A stretch of 64,000 nucleotides of DNA from Eublepharis macularius (lineage: Eukaryota; Chordata; Lepidosauria; Squamata; Eublepharidae): positions 198,252,311 through 198,316,310 of the forward strand of contig NC_072791.1 in assembly GCF_028583425.1 (NCBI RefSeq), read 5' to 3'. The notes beneath the pieces are model-generated. The model was given only the letters and a program-made list of their open reading frames with translations, had not been told where the DNA came from and did no database searches. The position numbers and the translations under genes are program-made. Position 1 is the first letter of the stretch. Each line of letters starts with the position of its first letter. Positions 1 through 10,600 of the stretch are shown piece by piece.

Positions 1-1145
1 ACACCTGCCTGTAAGTTTGAATGGGGTCAGTCAAATGCCCAATTCGGCTGCACCTTACTCAGGGCAGTTTGCTTGTGCATAGCCCCAAAAAGGAACAGCA
101 GTCGCCTATCAATAGAGGAGGCCTGCAGTTTCCTCCAAAGTCTATTTCTAGAGACTGTGTCAAAAGCTGCTTTTAAATCAACAAATGCCCGGTAAAGTGA
201 TGCTTGGTTTCCTGTAGCATATTTCTCTACAAGGTGTTGCATTACTAGGCAGTGATCTATTGTTGACCTGCCAGCTCTAAACCCAGCTTGCTCATCAGCA
301 ATTATATCCTCCTGTTCTAGCCAGTCTGAAAATTTCTCCAGCAGATGTTTTGTAGACAATTTGCTTACAATGCTTAGTAAGCTGATGGGCCTATAATTGG
401 ATGGATCCTCCTTCTTTCCCTTCTTATGGAAGGGGACTACTATAGCCATTCCCCAATCATTGGGGATGTAGCCGGTTTCATCAATATAAGTAAATAGGGA
501 GGCTAGGAAAGTTGCCCACCAGTCCTTATTTGTTTTTAGTAATTCTGGAGATATTCCATCAAGCCCAGGGGCTTTTGCATTCTTTAACTGGCTAATATAA
601 GCTTTTACCTCTTCGGCATGAACTGGGGGCATTTGGCCAGATTTTCTATTGTTAGGGCAGGAGGGGGTTGAATAGGATCATCATACATTTTTTGGAAAAA
701 AGAAGTCCATTTATCTGGGGGGATACAGGAAGCCAAGGAGGAGGCGGCTGTGGAGGCGCGGTTTGACACTAGTTTCCAGAACACCACTGAGTTTTTGCTC
801 GTAGCTGCTTCAATTATATTGGCCCACAGTTTTCTGGTATGTTCTTTCTTACAGCGGGCAACCAGTGATTTATATTTCTTTTTTAAAAATGAAAGAGAAC
901 GATATGCATCCTGTTTGGTCTTTTCATCAGCTCTCAGTGCTAGCTTATAGGCATAGATTAAAGCATTTTTAGCACAAATACAGCTTTGATCAAACCAAGG
1001 TTTAGATGACAAATTGGTCTTGACCAGTTTTCCCTCTCGAGCACCTACCGAAAGTGGCCTTAAGGATTGGACGAGGTCATCATTACTCTTTAAAGGATTT
1101 TCAGATTTTGAGGAAACCTTAAAAGCTTGACTATATAGTTGTAGG
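1..1145 (-). mobile_element. LINE reverse transcriptase fragment, clade uncertain
   Basis: Minus-strand coding remnant of a non-LTR retrotransposon polyprotein. Bases 1145 to about 620 read as the linker between endonuclease and RT, beginning around SSKPWFDQSC and rich in Lys and Arg. Bases 632 to 27 read as the first half of an RT, with APGLDGISPELL, a NYRPISLL block, an AGFRAGRSTIDH block and motif A (VDLKAAFDTV). A one-base frameshift in the C run near 620-632 separates the two frames, so it is dead. The 5' end is truncated near 1145. The 3' half, with the catalytic YADD box, lies left of base 1. The linker resembles Vingi/I-type LINEs more than CR1 or L1, but I cannot fix the clade. Confidence 0.8.
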
Positions 1146-1702
1146 TTCTAGTGCAGAGGTATTTTTCCCTGCACTTGTTCCTCTGCAGCAAGTATGCTCT
1201 GCGCATTGCTACAGTAGAATTTCCCTACTTTCCTCCCTTTTATTGCAGCCATGAAGCTGACTTTCTGCCCATTTCTTTCCAGACACAGCAGAATAGCTGT
1301 GAAGACTTAGTGTTTTCCACTCTGCCGCTTCTCTTGGTGTTGCTGGGATACAGTTTGCTCTATGAAGTGGGGTTTTTTCTTAGCTCTGGAGGCAGTTTCC
1401 CACCTTTTCCCTTTTGTTTTCCTTCTCACTTCTTGCTTGGCTTCCTCAAGTTGCTGAAAAGTTTCTTTTTGTAGCATTGGAAGCTATTTCCCCACCTTTT
1501 TCCTGGCTGGCACAACAGAGTGTCTTCTACTCCCACCCCCTTCTCATGTTTGCTGTGAGACAATGAGAGAGAGAATTATGTTGTACTTGAAAAGGAGATA
1601 CTTTTGTCTGCAGTTACTTTGTTTGTTTGCTTTCTTCTTTTTAGCTGGCTCTCTGGAGAGCTAAAAAGGAGTAGTTTCAGTAAGGATTGTTCCTCTCAAG
1701 TT
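1146..1702. other. Unassigned sequence left of the L1
   Basis: AT- and pyrimidine-rich sequence. I see no conserved frame, exon or repeat end that I recognise. It is the original host DNA, or an older repeat, into which the L1 at 1716 inserted. Confidence 0.5.
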
Positions 1703-3567
1703 GACTGAGACTTCTTTTTTTTTTAATTGTATTTTATTCAACGTTTTCAATAATTTTTTTTAAAACAACAAGAACCAGTTAACAACATAGTATATTACAT
1801 ACAACAATCAGAAAAGTACACCTCCTGTTACATGGTTCAATACTCAATATTCAATTATTTGAGTGGCTGTTGTGTAACAAAAATATATAGGAAAAGCTCT
1901 GTTAAACAATTTTTTTCCAGGTTTGGTTACTGCTTAGTGGTGATCCTATTAATGTGCCAACTGGTATCATAAATATGCTAGGGAATAGTAGAGGTCATGT
2001 TTCTTGCTTGCATTTGTCATATTTTCATCTTTTGTTAAGTAATCTAGAATTGGGGACCATTGCTCCAGAAGGTGGGATTTATAGTTTTGGTTTTCCCTTT
2101 GGGCAAGTTGATCTGAAAGTTTTTCCATTATAAAATGGTCCCAAATTCGGGCTTGCCAATTAGAAATTGTCGGTGTGGATTTTTGTTTCCAATTAGAAGC
2201 TATAATTAGTTTTGCAATCGCTAATAATGTGAGCATTAGATTTATTCTGCTTTTTGGAATCCTTGGATCTTTCCAGTGGCTCAATAAAATTACTTCATAG
2301 GTTCTAGGTATTACATATCCAAAAATAAACTCTATTTCCTTAATTACTTTATCCCAGAATGCTTTTACATATCTGCACTCCCACCAGCAGTGGAGAAAGG
2401 TCCCCAGCTCGCCACATTTCTTCCAACATTTAGGAGAAATAGCATGGTTTACATGATTGAGTTTGACTGGCGTCAGATACCAGTGAGAGTATATTTTTAC
2501 AGTCTGCATTTTGATATTTATAATTCTAGAAGTATAGATGTGAGATTTCCAGATTTCCTTCCAGTTGTCATTGGAAGGATCTATGTTACATTCTTTTTGC
2601 CATATTCTTTGATAGGACAGCAATTTGTTTCCCTGCTTTACATTAATAAGGATATGGTAAATTTTAGCAATTAGCCCATTTTGTTTGTCTGTATCATTTC
2701 TTAACAATTGTTCAAATTCTGTGAGGGGTTTTTAAGAGCTTTTTTAATTTCTTTATCTTCTGTGAGATGTTTGATTTGTAAATATTCAAACCATGGAATA
2801 TGTGTTTGGGTGCCCAGCTCCAGTTTCGCTTTTTCCTGCATTAGGCCTTTTGATGTCACATCAATAAGTCTGGATTTGCCATTTTGCCTCCACCACTTAA
2901 AAGAGTTAGAACTTAATGCCGGACAAAACCACTTTTGCCCAGTGAAGGGAGAAATAATAGATATATCTGGTAAGAGTTTGCCTCTAAGCTCGTCCCATAT
3001 TTTGATATCGCTATTTAAAAAATGATTTTGTGGTAAGTTTGTAGTATTCCTAGTGTCTTTATTCCAAATGCTTTCTGGTACAGATATTCCCTCCTTGTTG
3101 TTTAGTTCAATATCTTTCCAGTCCATTGTCCGGGGTCAGCAGCCCAGCCCCCGGACTTGCTGACAGACAGCGGCAGGGGGCAGCCGGGAGACAGCAGTTC
3201 AACCGCTCTGTCTGGCAAACAGAGCCAGAACCTGCCTACTCCAGGGGGAAGGGGCAAAAGGCCAAAGCCTCAGAAGGCTGGAGGGAGCAGGGAGAAGCCA
3301 GCTAGTCCCACCCCCCATGGGGAAGAGAGGGGGCTAAGCAGGCTGGAGGAAAAGGGCCCAGGCAAGGGGAATAGGGACACAGCAACAGCCCAAGCAGAGC
3401 CCTTACCTTCCAAGGAGGAGAAGCAGCCACTACAGCCCAGAACCACCCCCTGGCTAGAGGACAGCAGCCTGGCTCAGGAGGTGCTAGGAGCCAAGCCCCT
3501 CCAGGTGGAGCTGCCGCAGGCATTCTGGGGGAGGAGATGGGTAGCCCCGCCCGGCATCAATGAACAG

Positions 3568-3718
3568 GCAGCACAGAAGCTGGCCAGGGCAGCTCCTCGC
3601 GAGCAAGGCCAGGCAGGCTCAGCAGCACAGAAGCCGGCTGGGGCAGCTCCTCGTGAGCAAGGCCAGGCAGGCTCAGCAGCACAGAAGCCGGCTGGGGCAG
3701 CTCCTCGTGAGTAAGGCC
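3568..3718 (+). repeat. 54-bp tandem repeat, nearly three copies, in the LTR
   Basis: The unit starting AGCACAGAAG, with CAGCTCCTCG inside, recurs with a 54-bp period. The second and third copies are almost identical and the first is diverged (CTGGCCAGGG for CCGGCTGGGG). Direct repeats upstream of a TATA box are typical of LTR enhancer regions. Confidence 0.8.
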
Positions 3719-3863
3719 AAGGAGACCTCAGCTGGGGATGGCTCGCATTCAATCCCTCCTGCCAGCAAGGCAAGGAAGCCAAGAAGGGATTAGTGGTAGG
3801 AGGGAAACACCTGAGGGAAGGCACAGCTGGGCCAAGTCAGGAGAGGGCACAAGCCTAGAAGGA

Positions 3864-3894
3864 GGGCGGGGCGGGGAAAGGAAGCCCTATATAA
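3864..3894 (+). promoter_or_regulatory. LTR core promoter: GC box and TATA box
   Basis: A GC-box run (GGGCGGGGCGGGG, 3864-3876) lies 11 bp upstream of TATATAA (3888-3894), inside the solo LTR. This spacing fits a U3 promoter, with transcription expected to start near 3920 on the + strand. Confidence 0.6.
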
Positions 3895-6800
3895 GGTGGC
3901 TAGGAAGAGCTCTGAGGTGGTGGGTGTGAGTGATGATGTGGAGTGAGAGCAGTAGGATGCAAGGGTGGAGGCTTGGAGGAGAGTTCTGGAAGGAGGAGAT
4001 GAAGGAGGACACAGAGGGTAAGCAGGCCAGGTTGAGCAGGCCAGCGAGTGGACTGAGAGGGAGTCTGGGTGAGGTATACCGCCCCTCCTTCCACAGAGCA
4101 GGGTCCTGCAGCGTCCCTGGCCCCCCTGTGATGTCAGGAGCAGACCGCCCAGTGCCACGCCCAGTGGCAGCCGCGGCAAGCCCTGACATCCATGACTACT
4201 GATTTATTCAATAGCAGTAATATGTTTCTAAGGTGAGCGGCCTCATAATAAGCTCTAAAGTCTGGTACATCAAGCCCTCCTCTCTTTGAGGTTCTTTTCA
4301 TCGTTTCATAAGATATTCTTGGTTTTTTGTTATCCCAAATGAATTTGCTTATTTTAGCTTGCCATTCTTTAAATGCTCACTCAGGGATTGTTAGTGGCAA
4401 CGCTCGAAATAAGAATAGTAATTTGGGGAAAAGAAATGACCTAATTAAATTTATTCTTTCTATTAATGAAAGTTGTACTTTATTCCAATCAGAAAATAGT
4501 GAGGAAAGGGATTGAGTAATTTCTCTATAATTAATGGTAAAGAGATCTCCTAGATTGATAGGGATCCTCACTCCCAAGTACTGCCAAAATTGTTTTATCC
4601 ATCTATATTGATAGGTTTGCTTAATGTTTTCATTTTGGTCTGTGGTTAGGTAAATTGGGTAGATTTCACTCTTATTATAATTAATAGATAGACCTGACAC
4701 TTCTTCAAATTTGTGAGCTAGCTCTTCTAATGCTTTCATTGAGTTATTAGGTTCTGACAGATACAGAACCATATCATCAGCAAATAATGAGATTTTGTGT
4801 TCTTTTTTACCAATTTTTATTCCTTTTATGGAAGGACATTCTCTTATATGATTAGCAAAAGGTTCAATAGCTAAGGCAAACAGGAGCAGGGAGAGAGGGC
4901 AACCCTGTCTTGTACCTCTTGATAGTTTGATTTTTTCTGATTTTTGTCCATTTATTTTGATCTGTGTGGTGGGAGCTGCATAAATAGTGTGTATTGCTCT
5001 TAGAAAGCTACTGCCAAAATTCATATTTTCTAATAGTTTTTTAATATAATTTAATTCTACCCGATCAAAAGCTTTTTCTATATCAAGAGCCAAAACAACT
5101 GATGATAGCTTAGCATTTCTACTGTGTTGTATTATGTCCAGTGTTCTCCTTATATTATCCGTTAATTGTCTCTTTGGAATGAATCCTGACTGATCTAAAT
5201 TGATGTAATTTGAGATTATTTTGTTTAACCTAGCTGTTAGAATTGCAGTAAATATTTTGTTATCTTGGTTTAGGAGAGTTATGGGGCGGTATGAAGCTGG
5301 ATTTGTTGTATCTTTGTTAGGTTTAGGAATAACTACCATGTTTGAGTCTGTCCACGTAGGGGGTAGGACTCCTTGATCTAGGATTAAGTTACAAACTTTG
5401 GTTAATGTTGGAGCTAGCAGAGTTGAATATTTTTTATAAAATTCTGCTGGGAGTCCATCCTTCCCTGGGGTTTTGTTGTTCTTTAGATTTTTTATTACTT
5501 CAAGTGTCTCTTGAAGAGAGATATGTTGATCCATAAAGATTTTATGTTCCTGAGATAATTTATTTTTTATGCCGAATCCACTCAAAAACTTATTTATTTT
5601 ATTTGGTTGAGGGTTATCTGTTGAGCATAATTTAGAGTAGAATTGAGAAAAGGTTTCAATAATTATTTTAGAACTAGTTTGGAGTTGGCCCTTTTCGTCC
5701 CTTATAAGATTAATCATTTTATTTGCCATCTTTTTGCCTACTTTCCAGGAAAGTAGCTTTAATGACTTGGTATTTTTCTGCCAATATTTTTGTTTTAAAA
5801 ATAAAAGATTTTTTTGGATCGTCGTTGTCTCTAATGACTCCAATTTTTTCCTCTCAGTCAAGATTTGTTTGTATATTTTCTTGCTACATGTTTTTTTATG
5901 AGCCTGTTCTAAGCTAAGTAAGTTATTAGAAATTTCTACTTTAACCCTTTCTTTCTTTTTTTTATAGGCAGTGGCTATTGCTATATATTTGCCTCTTATT
6001 ACAGCCTTCATTGCATCCCAAATTATCCCCAGAGAGACCCCACACTGCAAATTGTGGTCAAAATAATTTTGGATCTCTTCGCCTATACTTTCATAGGCTT
6101 CGGTATCAAATAAAAGAGATTTATTCAAGCTCCAATTTGGTTGTTGGTTATTTTGTTCCAGAGGCATAAATGAACATTCCACCCATGCATGGTCTGTCCA
6201 CATTTTCAAGCCAATTTTTGAAGACGGGATCTGTAGCATTAGATTTGGAGAAGCTAGTATGTAGTCTATCCTTGTGTGTACCTCATGTCTGGGTGAAAAA
6301 AAAGTGTAATCCCTTTCGTTTGGATGGTGGTTTCTCCAAACATCAACTAAATTAAAGTGTTCTAAAATATATGATAGTTGCTCTGTTTGGGGGTTATTAG
6401 ATTGTTTGACCTTGATTTTTCTCTTTTTATTTGAGTGGTCTAGCTTTGGGTTGGCAATTAAATTCAGGTCTCCTCCCAGCAGCAAACCTCCTTCCTGGAA
6501 TGCTATTAGTTTGGTAAACGTATCCTTCAAGAATACATGTTGGCTATTATAGGGTGCGTAGATTGAAGCTAATGTAACATCTGTGGATTCTAGTGTTCCT
6601 TTAATGAATATATATCTGCCCTGTCGGTCTACTTCTATTTTTTTACAGTCAAATCTAGCATTTTTTGAGATTAGTATGGCCACACCCCTGGACTTGGATG
6701 TACCAAATGCTTGATATTGGTATCCCCACCATTTTGACTTAAATACCTGATTTGCTTTTGCTGTTAGATGTGTTTCTTGTAATAGTAGTATGTCCGGGCG

Positions 6801-7566
6801 ATGTCTTAATAGCATTGTCAAAACTCTTTTGCTTTTAATTACATTGTTAAGACCTCTGCAATTTAATGAGATCACTTTAAGAACCATTTCCTGAGGATAA
6901 AAAAGAATTAAGAAAAGTTACAATATGTTGTATTGATGATAGACTTTATACAGCCAAACTATATCTTATTCCCTTACTCTAGTATATTGACTTGTTTTAA
7001 TAAAATTATACAAACTTGGAGTGCGGTTTTAAATTTTCACTCGCACCCCAGTTATTTCCTTGTATATATTATCAAAGTAGCTGAACTTGAAAGAGAAAGA
7101 TAGGAGGTGGTGGAAACAAGAAGAGAGAAGAAAAGGAGTATAGAAAAAAAAAAGAAAGAGGTTTATAGACTAGAAAAAGTTAGTAAACGTTATATACAAC
7201 AACTCCTCTCTAAGGAGGACAACCACCAGAACCTTTCCCTTAAAAAGGGAAATAAAAAACAATATAACTCTTATAATGAAACCAGATCCAAATCTCTGGT
7301 TGGAGTTTAACAAGCAAATTGAACAAGTACAATAAAATAAAACCAAATAGTTTCAGTTAAACCTGGGCTAAATGCCCAGCTCTGGGGTTTTAATTAAACT
7401 CGGGGCAAAGAAGGGCTCAGAACCTTAACCTCCCCTCCCCGGCCATTATTTTCTAAGCTGAGTATGCCCTTGCTGCTGGAAAAGGAAAAAAAAGGAGTCA
7501 GCTGCAGTATAGAAGAATCATGGCATCACTGTCAGAGATGTGTTTAAGGAGTTCCAGGTGTTCTTT

Positions 7567-8532
7567 TTAAGAGTCTTTCTTCACTGGAATCTTGCTTGAG
7601 CTTGTAGGTGAAGATCTAGTGTAATCTGCTTTGTTCTTGCTTGGAGGGTCTAGTGCAATGAATTGTTGTAGAGCCTTTAGCATTTTGAGCCCGCTCTCTT
7701 CGTTATCTGCCTGAAAGGTTCTCCCTTGCTGATGCACTAGCAGTTTAGTTGACGATATCCATCGATATCTTATACCTGCTTCATTGAGTTTGTTGATGAC
7801 AGGTTTTAATTCTCTTCTTTTAATTAATATTTCATTTGAAAGGTCTTGATATACAAATATTCTTTTGTCTTGAAAAGAAAAAAAACCTCTTGCTCTTGCT
7901 TCCCGCATTACTTTGTCTTTCGTCCTACTGTCTAGAAAGCTTACAACAATGTCTCTTTGCTGCCTGGCTCTTAAGTTTCTCACTGAGCCCAATCTGTAAG
8001 CATTGATAATGGTGGGGGTAATTCCCTCCTCCAGTTTCAGCTCATTGCCTAGCCATTCAGCTATAAATGATATTAAGTCTTTATTTCCTTCATCATTCTC
8101 TTCAAAACCTTTAAGTTTCACATTATTATTTCTCAGTTTATTGTCCAGGTCAATTATTTTATTTTCTAATGTAGCATTTTTAGCTTCCAGGACCTGGACT
8201 TTTTCTTGTACAGAAAGACCCAGCTCCATAGCATTTTTTGCAGTCTGAGAAACCTGTTGCAAAGTCTCTTTTATTTCACTGAGCTGATTTTTAAGGATGC
8301 CTTCAATTCTAGTGACTATTTTCTCCTCCAATCTATCCATAGCATTTTTTAACTCACTTTCAAGTGCTTGAATCTTCTCTGTTTCTTCAGGGTTCCCCCC
8401 GGCAGCCATTTTAGCCTGCATTCCTCTTTTTTCAGCTGCAGCTTGAGTAGCTTCTAGAGGCTCCAGGTAAGCTTTTAGAGTTGGGTTTGTCGGACCAGAG
8501 GGCTTAGTCTTGCCTCCACCGACTTTGCCCAT
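7567..8532 (-). CDS. L1 ORF1 protein, RNA-binding chaperone (321 aa, open)
   Basis: Intact 321-codon frame. L1 ORF1p trimerises, coats L1 RNA and acts as a nucleic-acid chaperone in the retrotransposition particle. Residues 1-50 are a basic, Pro/Gly-containing head. Residues about 52-135 are a coiled coil (EKIQALESELKNAMDRLEEK and onward). Residues about 136-230 fit the RRM, starting with NNVKLKGFEEN. Residues about 230-300 fit the C-terminal domain, with RRELKPVINKLNEAGIRYRW. The ATG at 8532 is the first in frame, about 110 bp from the element's 5' end. There are no stops or frameshifts. It is an element gene, not a host gene. Confidence 0.88.
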   Translation of the reverse strand: MGKVGGGKTKPSGPTNPTLKAYLEPLEATQAAAEKRGMQAKMAAGGNPEETEKIQALESELKNAMDRLEEKIVTRIEGILKNQLSEIKETLQQVSQTAKNAMELGLSVQEKVQVLEAKNATLENKIIDLDNKLRNNNVKLKGFEENDEGNKDLISFIAEWLGNELKLEEGITPTIINAYRLGSVRNLRARQQRDIVVSFLDSRTKDKVMREARARGFFSFQDKRIFVYQDLSNEILIKRRELKPVINKLNEAGIRYRWISSTKLLVHQQGRTFQADNEESGLKMLKALQQFIALDPPSKNKADYTRSSPTSSSKIPVKKDS

Positions 8533-8655
8533 AGCTTTTTAAAGGCTGCTGGAGCTTGGGCGCTTAAAATTAGCCGTGGCAGGGAGTTGAGGTTTGGAGC
8601 AAGTCCTTCAAGCGTCCACCATGCCGGTGCACCATGCCCCCCGACTGAGACTTCT

Positions 8656-9334
8656 GAGATAACTTTGAGTCTTCTAGACTATTTTGAGATGCAGCAATGA
8701 CTGGCAGTATTATCTGAAAGCAGGATGATATAACTCATAAGGTTTGCCTTTTTTGAGAGTTAATGATCTCATATTGCCTATCCAAAGCCATACCATACTG
8801 CTGTTATTCAAAGAACAATATACATGAATTGCTAGCATCTTTTTCACCTTAATAATTACTTCAACTGGTCCACTTGGTTGGGGAAAAAGGTTAAAAAATA
8901 GCTTTTCTTCAGAGGTGCAATGGATCTTGAATCAATAGAGAGTCAGCACACGAGTTTAGCTTTTAAAATCATTTACTTCTAAAGGAAAAAAAGGTTAACA
9001 GGATTGCCTACAAAATAACAAATGCCTGGAGCTACATTCTCACTACTGGTTACAAACAAAGAGCTGGGATAACTGAATGGAGAATCTTCTTATTCCTCTG
9101 TCTTCTTGACCCTGAAAGAAAATCACCTGACCTGTTGACCAATAACAGTTTACAAACACTCTCAAGTTTTCCGGGCTTGCAGATTATTGGCTTTGAGCCA
9201 GGTTCCCCTTCCAGGTCAATCTAAACGATAGCATGGTAGGTAAACACATTAACCCCATAATGACTGAATCTCAGACCTTGCAACACACATATATTCCAAC
9301 ACATTTATGGTACAGGTTTCTCATATTTGTTTTA
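8656..9334. other. Unassigned AT-rich sequence between L1 and L2
   Basis: No frame or RNA that I can identify. It holds A-runs and a CCAATA box (near 9140) of the kind seen in LTRs, but I found no terminal TG/CA pair with a duplication. Confidence 0.4.
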
Positions 9335-10600
9335 CATATTGGGAAATGTCTTGTTGGGGTAGTGGTGTTCATTCGAGAGTCTTTCTCCATCAGGCTGCTC
9401 CCCTTGCCAAAGATTGCTGGCATTGATTGTGTGGGCCTGGTGTGGGATGCCAAGGAGAGTATAGCCATCTGTCTGGCGTACTGATCGCCCAGCGCACCAG
9501 GAGATGCTGTGCCAGGCCTGTTAGAGGCGGTGGCTGGCTGGGCCTTGGAGTACCCCAGGCTTCTGGTCTTAGGGGACATCAGTGTCTATGCTGATGATGC
9601 TACCTTCTCACAGGCCATGGACATGATAGCCTCCATGGCAGCATTAGGACTCTCCCAGTTTGTATCAATGCCCACACATCGAGCAGGACACACACTGGAT
9701 TTGATCTTTGGGTTTGGGATACAGGTGGATCTGGATGAAGCTATAGCAGTGCCATGGTCAGACCATCTCATCCTGAGGGCTTGTCTGGGCACCATGACCC
9801 CCTCCTGCTTGGGCAACGAGCTGATTTATGCTCGCCCGTGGAGTCAAATGGATCCAATTGAATTGCAGAACGCTCTGCAGGATCCGATGCCCCCTGGTGG
9901 CTCATTGGATGAGCTGATAGAGGACTGGAATGCCCGTTTCTCTGAAGTTATTGATGAGATCGCTCCCCGTCGCTCTCTCCGCCCCCGAACTAGAGTAGCT
10001 CCTTGGTATACTGATGAGGTACAACAAATCAAAGGGAGCTGAGACGGCTAGAGCGAGTGTGGCGGCGACTTCATGATGAAATGACAAGAACATTTTATAG
10101 GACGTTTATGAAGGCCTATGAGATGGCACTGAAAGCTGCAAAGAGAGACTACTATGCAGCTTCCACTGCGTCCACTAGTTCTCGCCCGGCACAACTCTTC
10201 AGAGTGATTTGGTCTTTAACGTCCCTCACGCATGGGACAAATAAAAATGTAAATTCGGTAATAAGCTGTGAGGCTTTTGGAGACTATTTTGCAGATAAGA
10301 TCTTGTCACTCTGCCGGGATCTGTCCACCACAGTTGATGCAGTATATGTACTGGAGGCCCCTTGGTTGTCCTCAGGGTTGATATTAGATCAATTCAGGCC
10401 ACTCTCCCAGGAGGAGGTGGGCAGGGTCCTGCATGCTGTGAAACCTACCATGTGCCCACTGGACCCATGCCCATCATGGCTGGTGAAAAGTGGTGGTGAT
10501 GGGATTTGGGCACCATTAGCTGACATCATTAATCTTTCTCTGAGTTCTGGGTTTTTTCCAGACTCACTGAAAGAGGCAGTGGTACAGTCCTTATTAAAGA

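Larger units (their letters stand above)
3127..4188 (+). mobile_element. Solo LTR nested in the L1 (TG...CA, 5-bp TSD)
   Basis: GC-rich block of 1062 bp that starts TGTCCGGGG and ends CCCTGACA. The 5-bp direct repeat TCCAT at 3122-3126 and 4189-4193 flanks it. Removing the block and one TCCAT joins the two halves of L1 ORF2 in frame, which proves it is an insertion. It contains a GC box, a TATA box and internal 54-bp repeats, but no gag/pol sequence. TG/CA ends plus a 5-bp duplication indicate an LTR left by recombination of an endogenous retrovirus or Ty3-type element. The family cannot be named from the LTR alone. The promoter places it on the + strand, antisense to the L1. Confidence 0.85.
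1967..6887 (-). pseudogene. L1 ORF2 (endonuclease / reverse transcriptase), disrupted
   Basis: ORF2 encodes the apurinic-type endonuclease and RT for target-primed reverse transcription. The first 836 codons (6887-4377) are open. The endonuclease spans about 1-240, with visible active-site positions N9, E38, D140/N142, D208 and D232-H233. The RT spans about 470-830, with the NNKTPGKDGLP block, motif A D602 to D608 (LDIEKAFDRV), motif B RGTRQGCPLS and motif C FADD at 702-705. A TGA at 4379-4377 then breaks the frame; the same frame continues to about 4201. The LTR insertion follows. The frame resumes at 3126 (MDWKDIELNN) and shifts near 2730. The last part (2707-1967) holds the Cys-rich motif CWKKCGELGTFLHCWWEC. 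One stop, one frameshift and one insertion disable it. Confidence 0.9.
1703..8655 (-). mobile_element. Near full-length L1 LINE with 13-bp target site duplications
   Basis: An L1 retrotransposon on the minus strand. The 13-bp direct repeat GACTGAGACTTCT at 1703-1715 and 8643-8655 brackets it. The 3' end abuts a T run at 1716 (poly-A on the minus strand), and the 5' end is a G-rich start at 8642 with only about 110 bp of leader before ORF1. The element holds ORF1 (8532-7567), a 679-bp inter-ORF spacer (7566-6888), ORF2 (6887-1967) and a 3' UTR (1966-1716). A solo LTR with its duplication (3122-4188) interrupts ORF2. Without it the L1 is about 5.86 kb. The clean duplications, open ORF1 and mostly open ORF2 point to a young insertion. 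Confidence 0.92.

Noticed and set aside
3157..3714. 185-codon + strand frame
   Set aside because: It lies inside a solo LTR and owes its length to GC-rich composition and 54-bp repeats.
9509..10042. Endonuclease frame as an independent host nuclease
   Set aside because: It is the L2 endonuclease end, with the GDxN Asn replaced, and it runs into L2 linker and RT.
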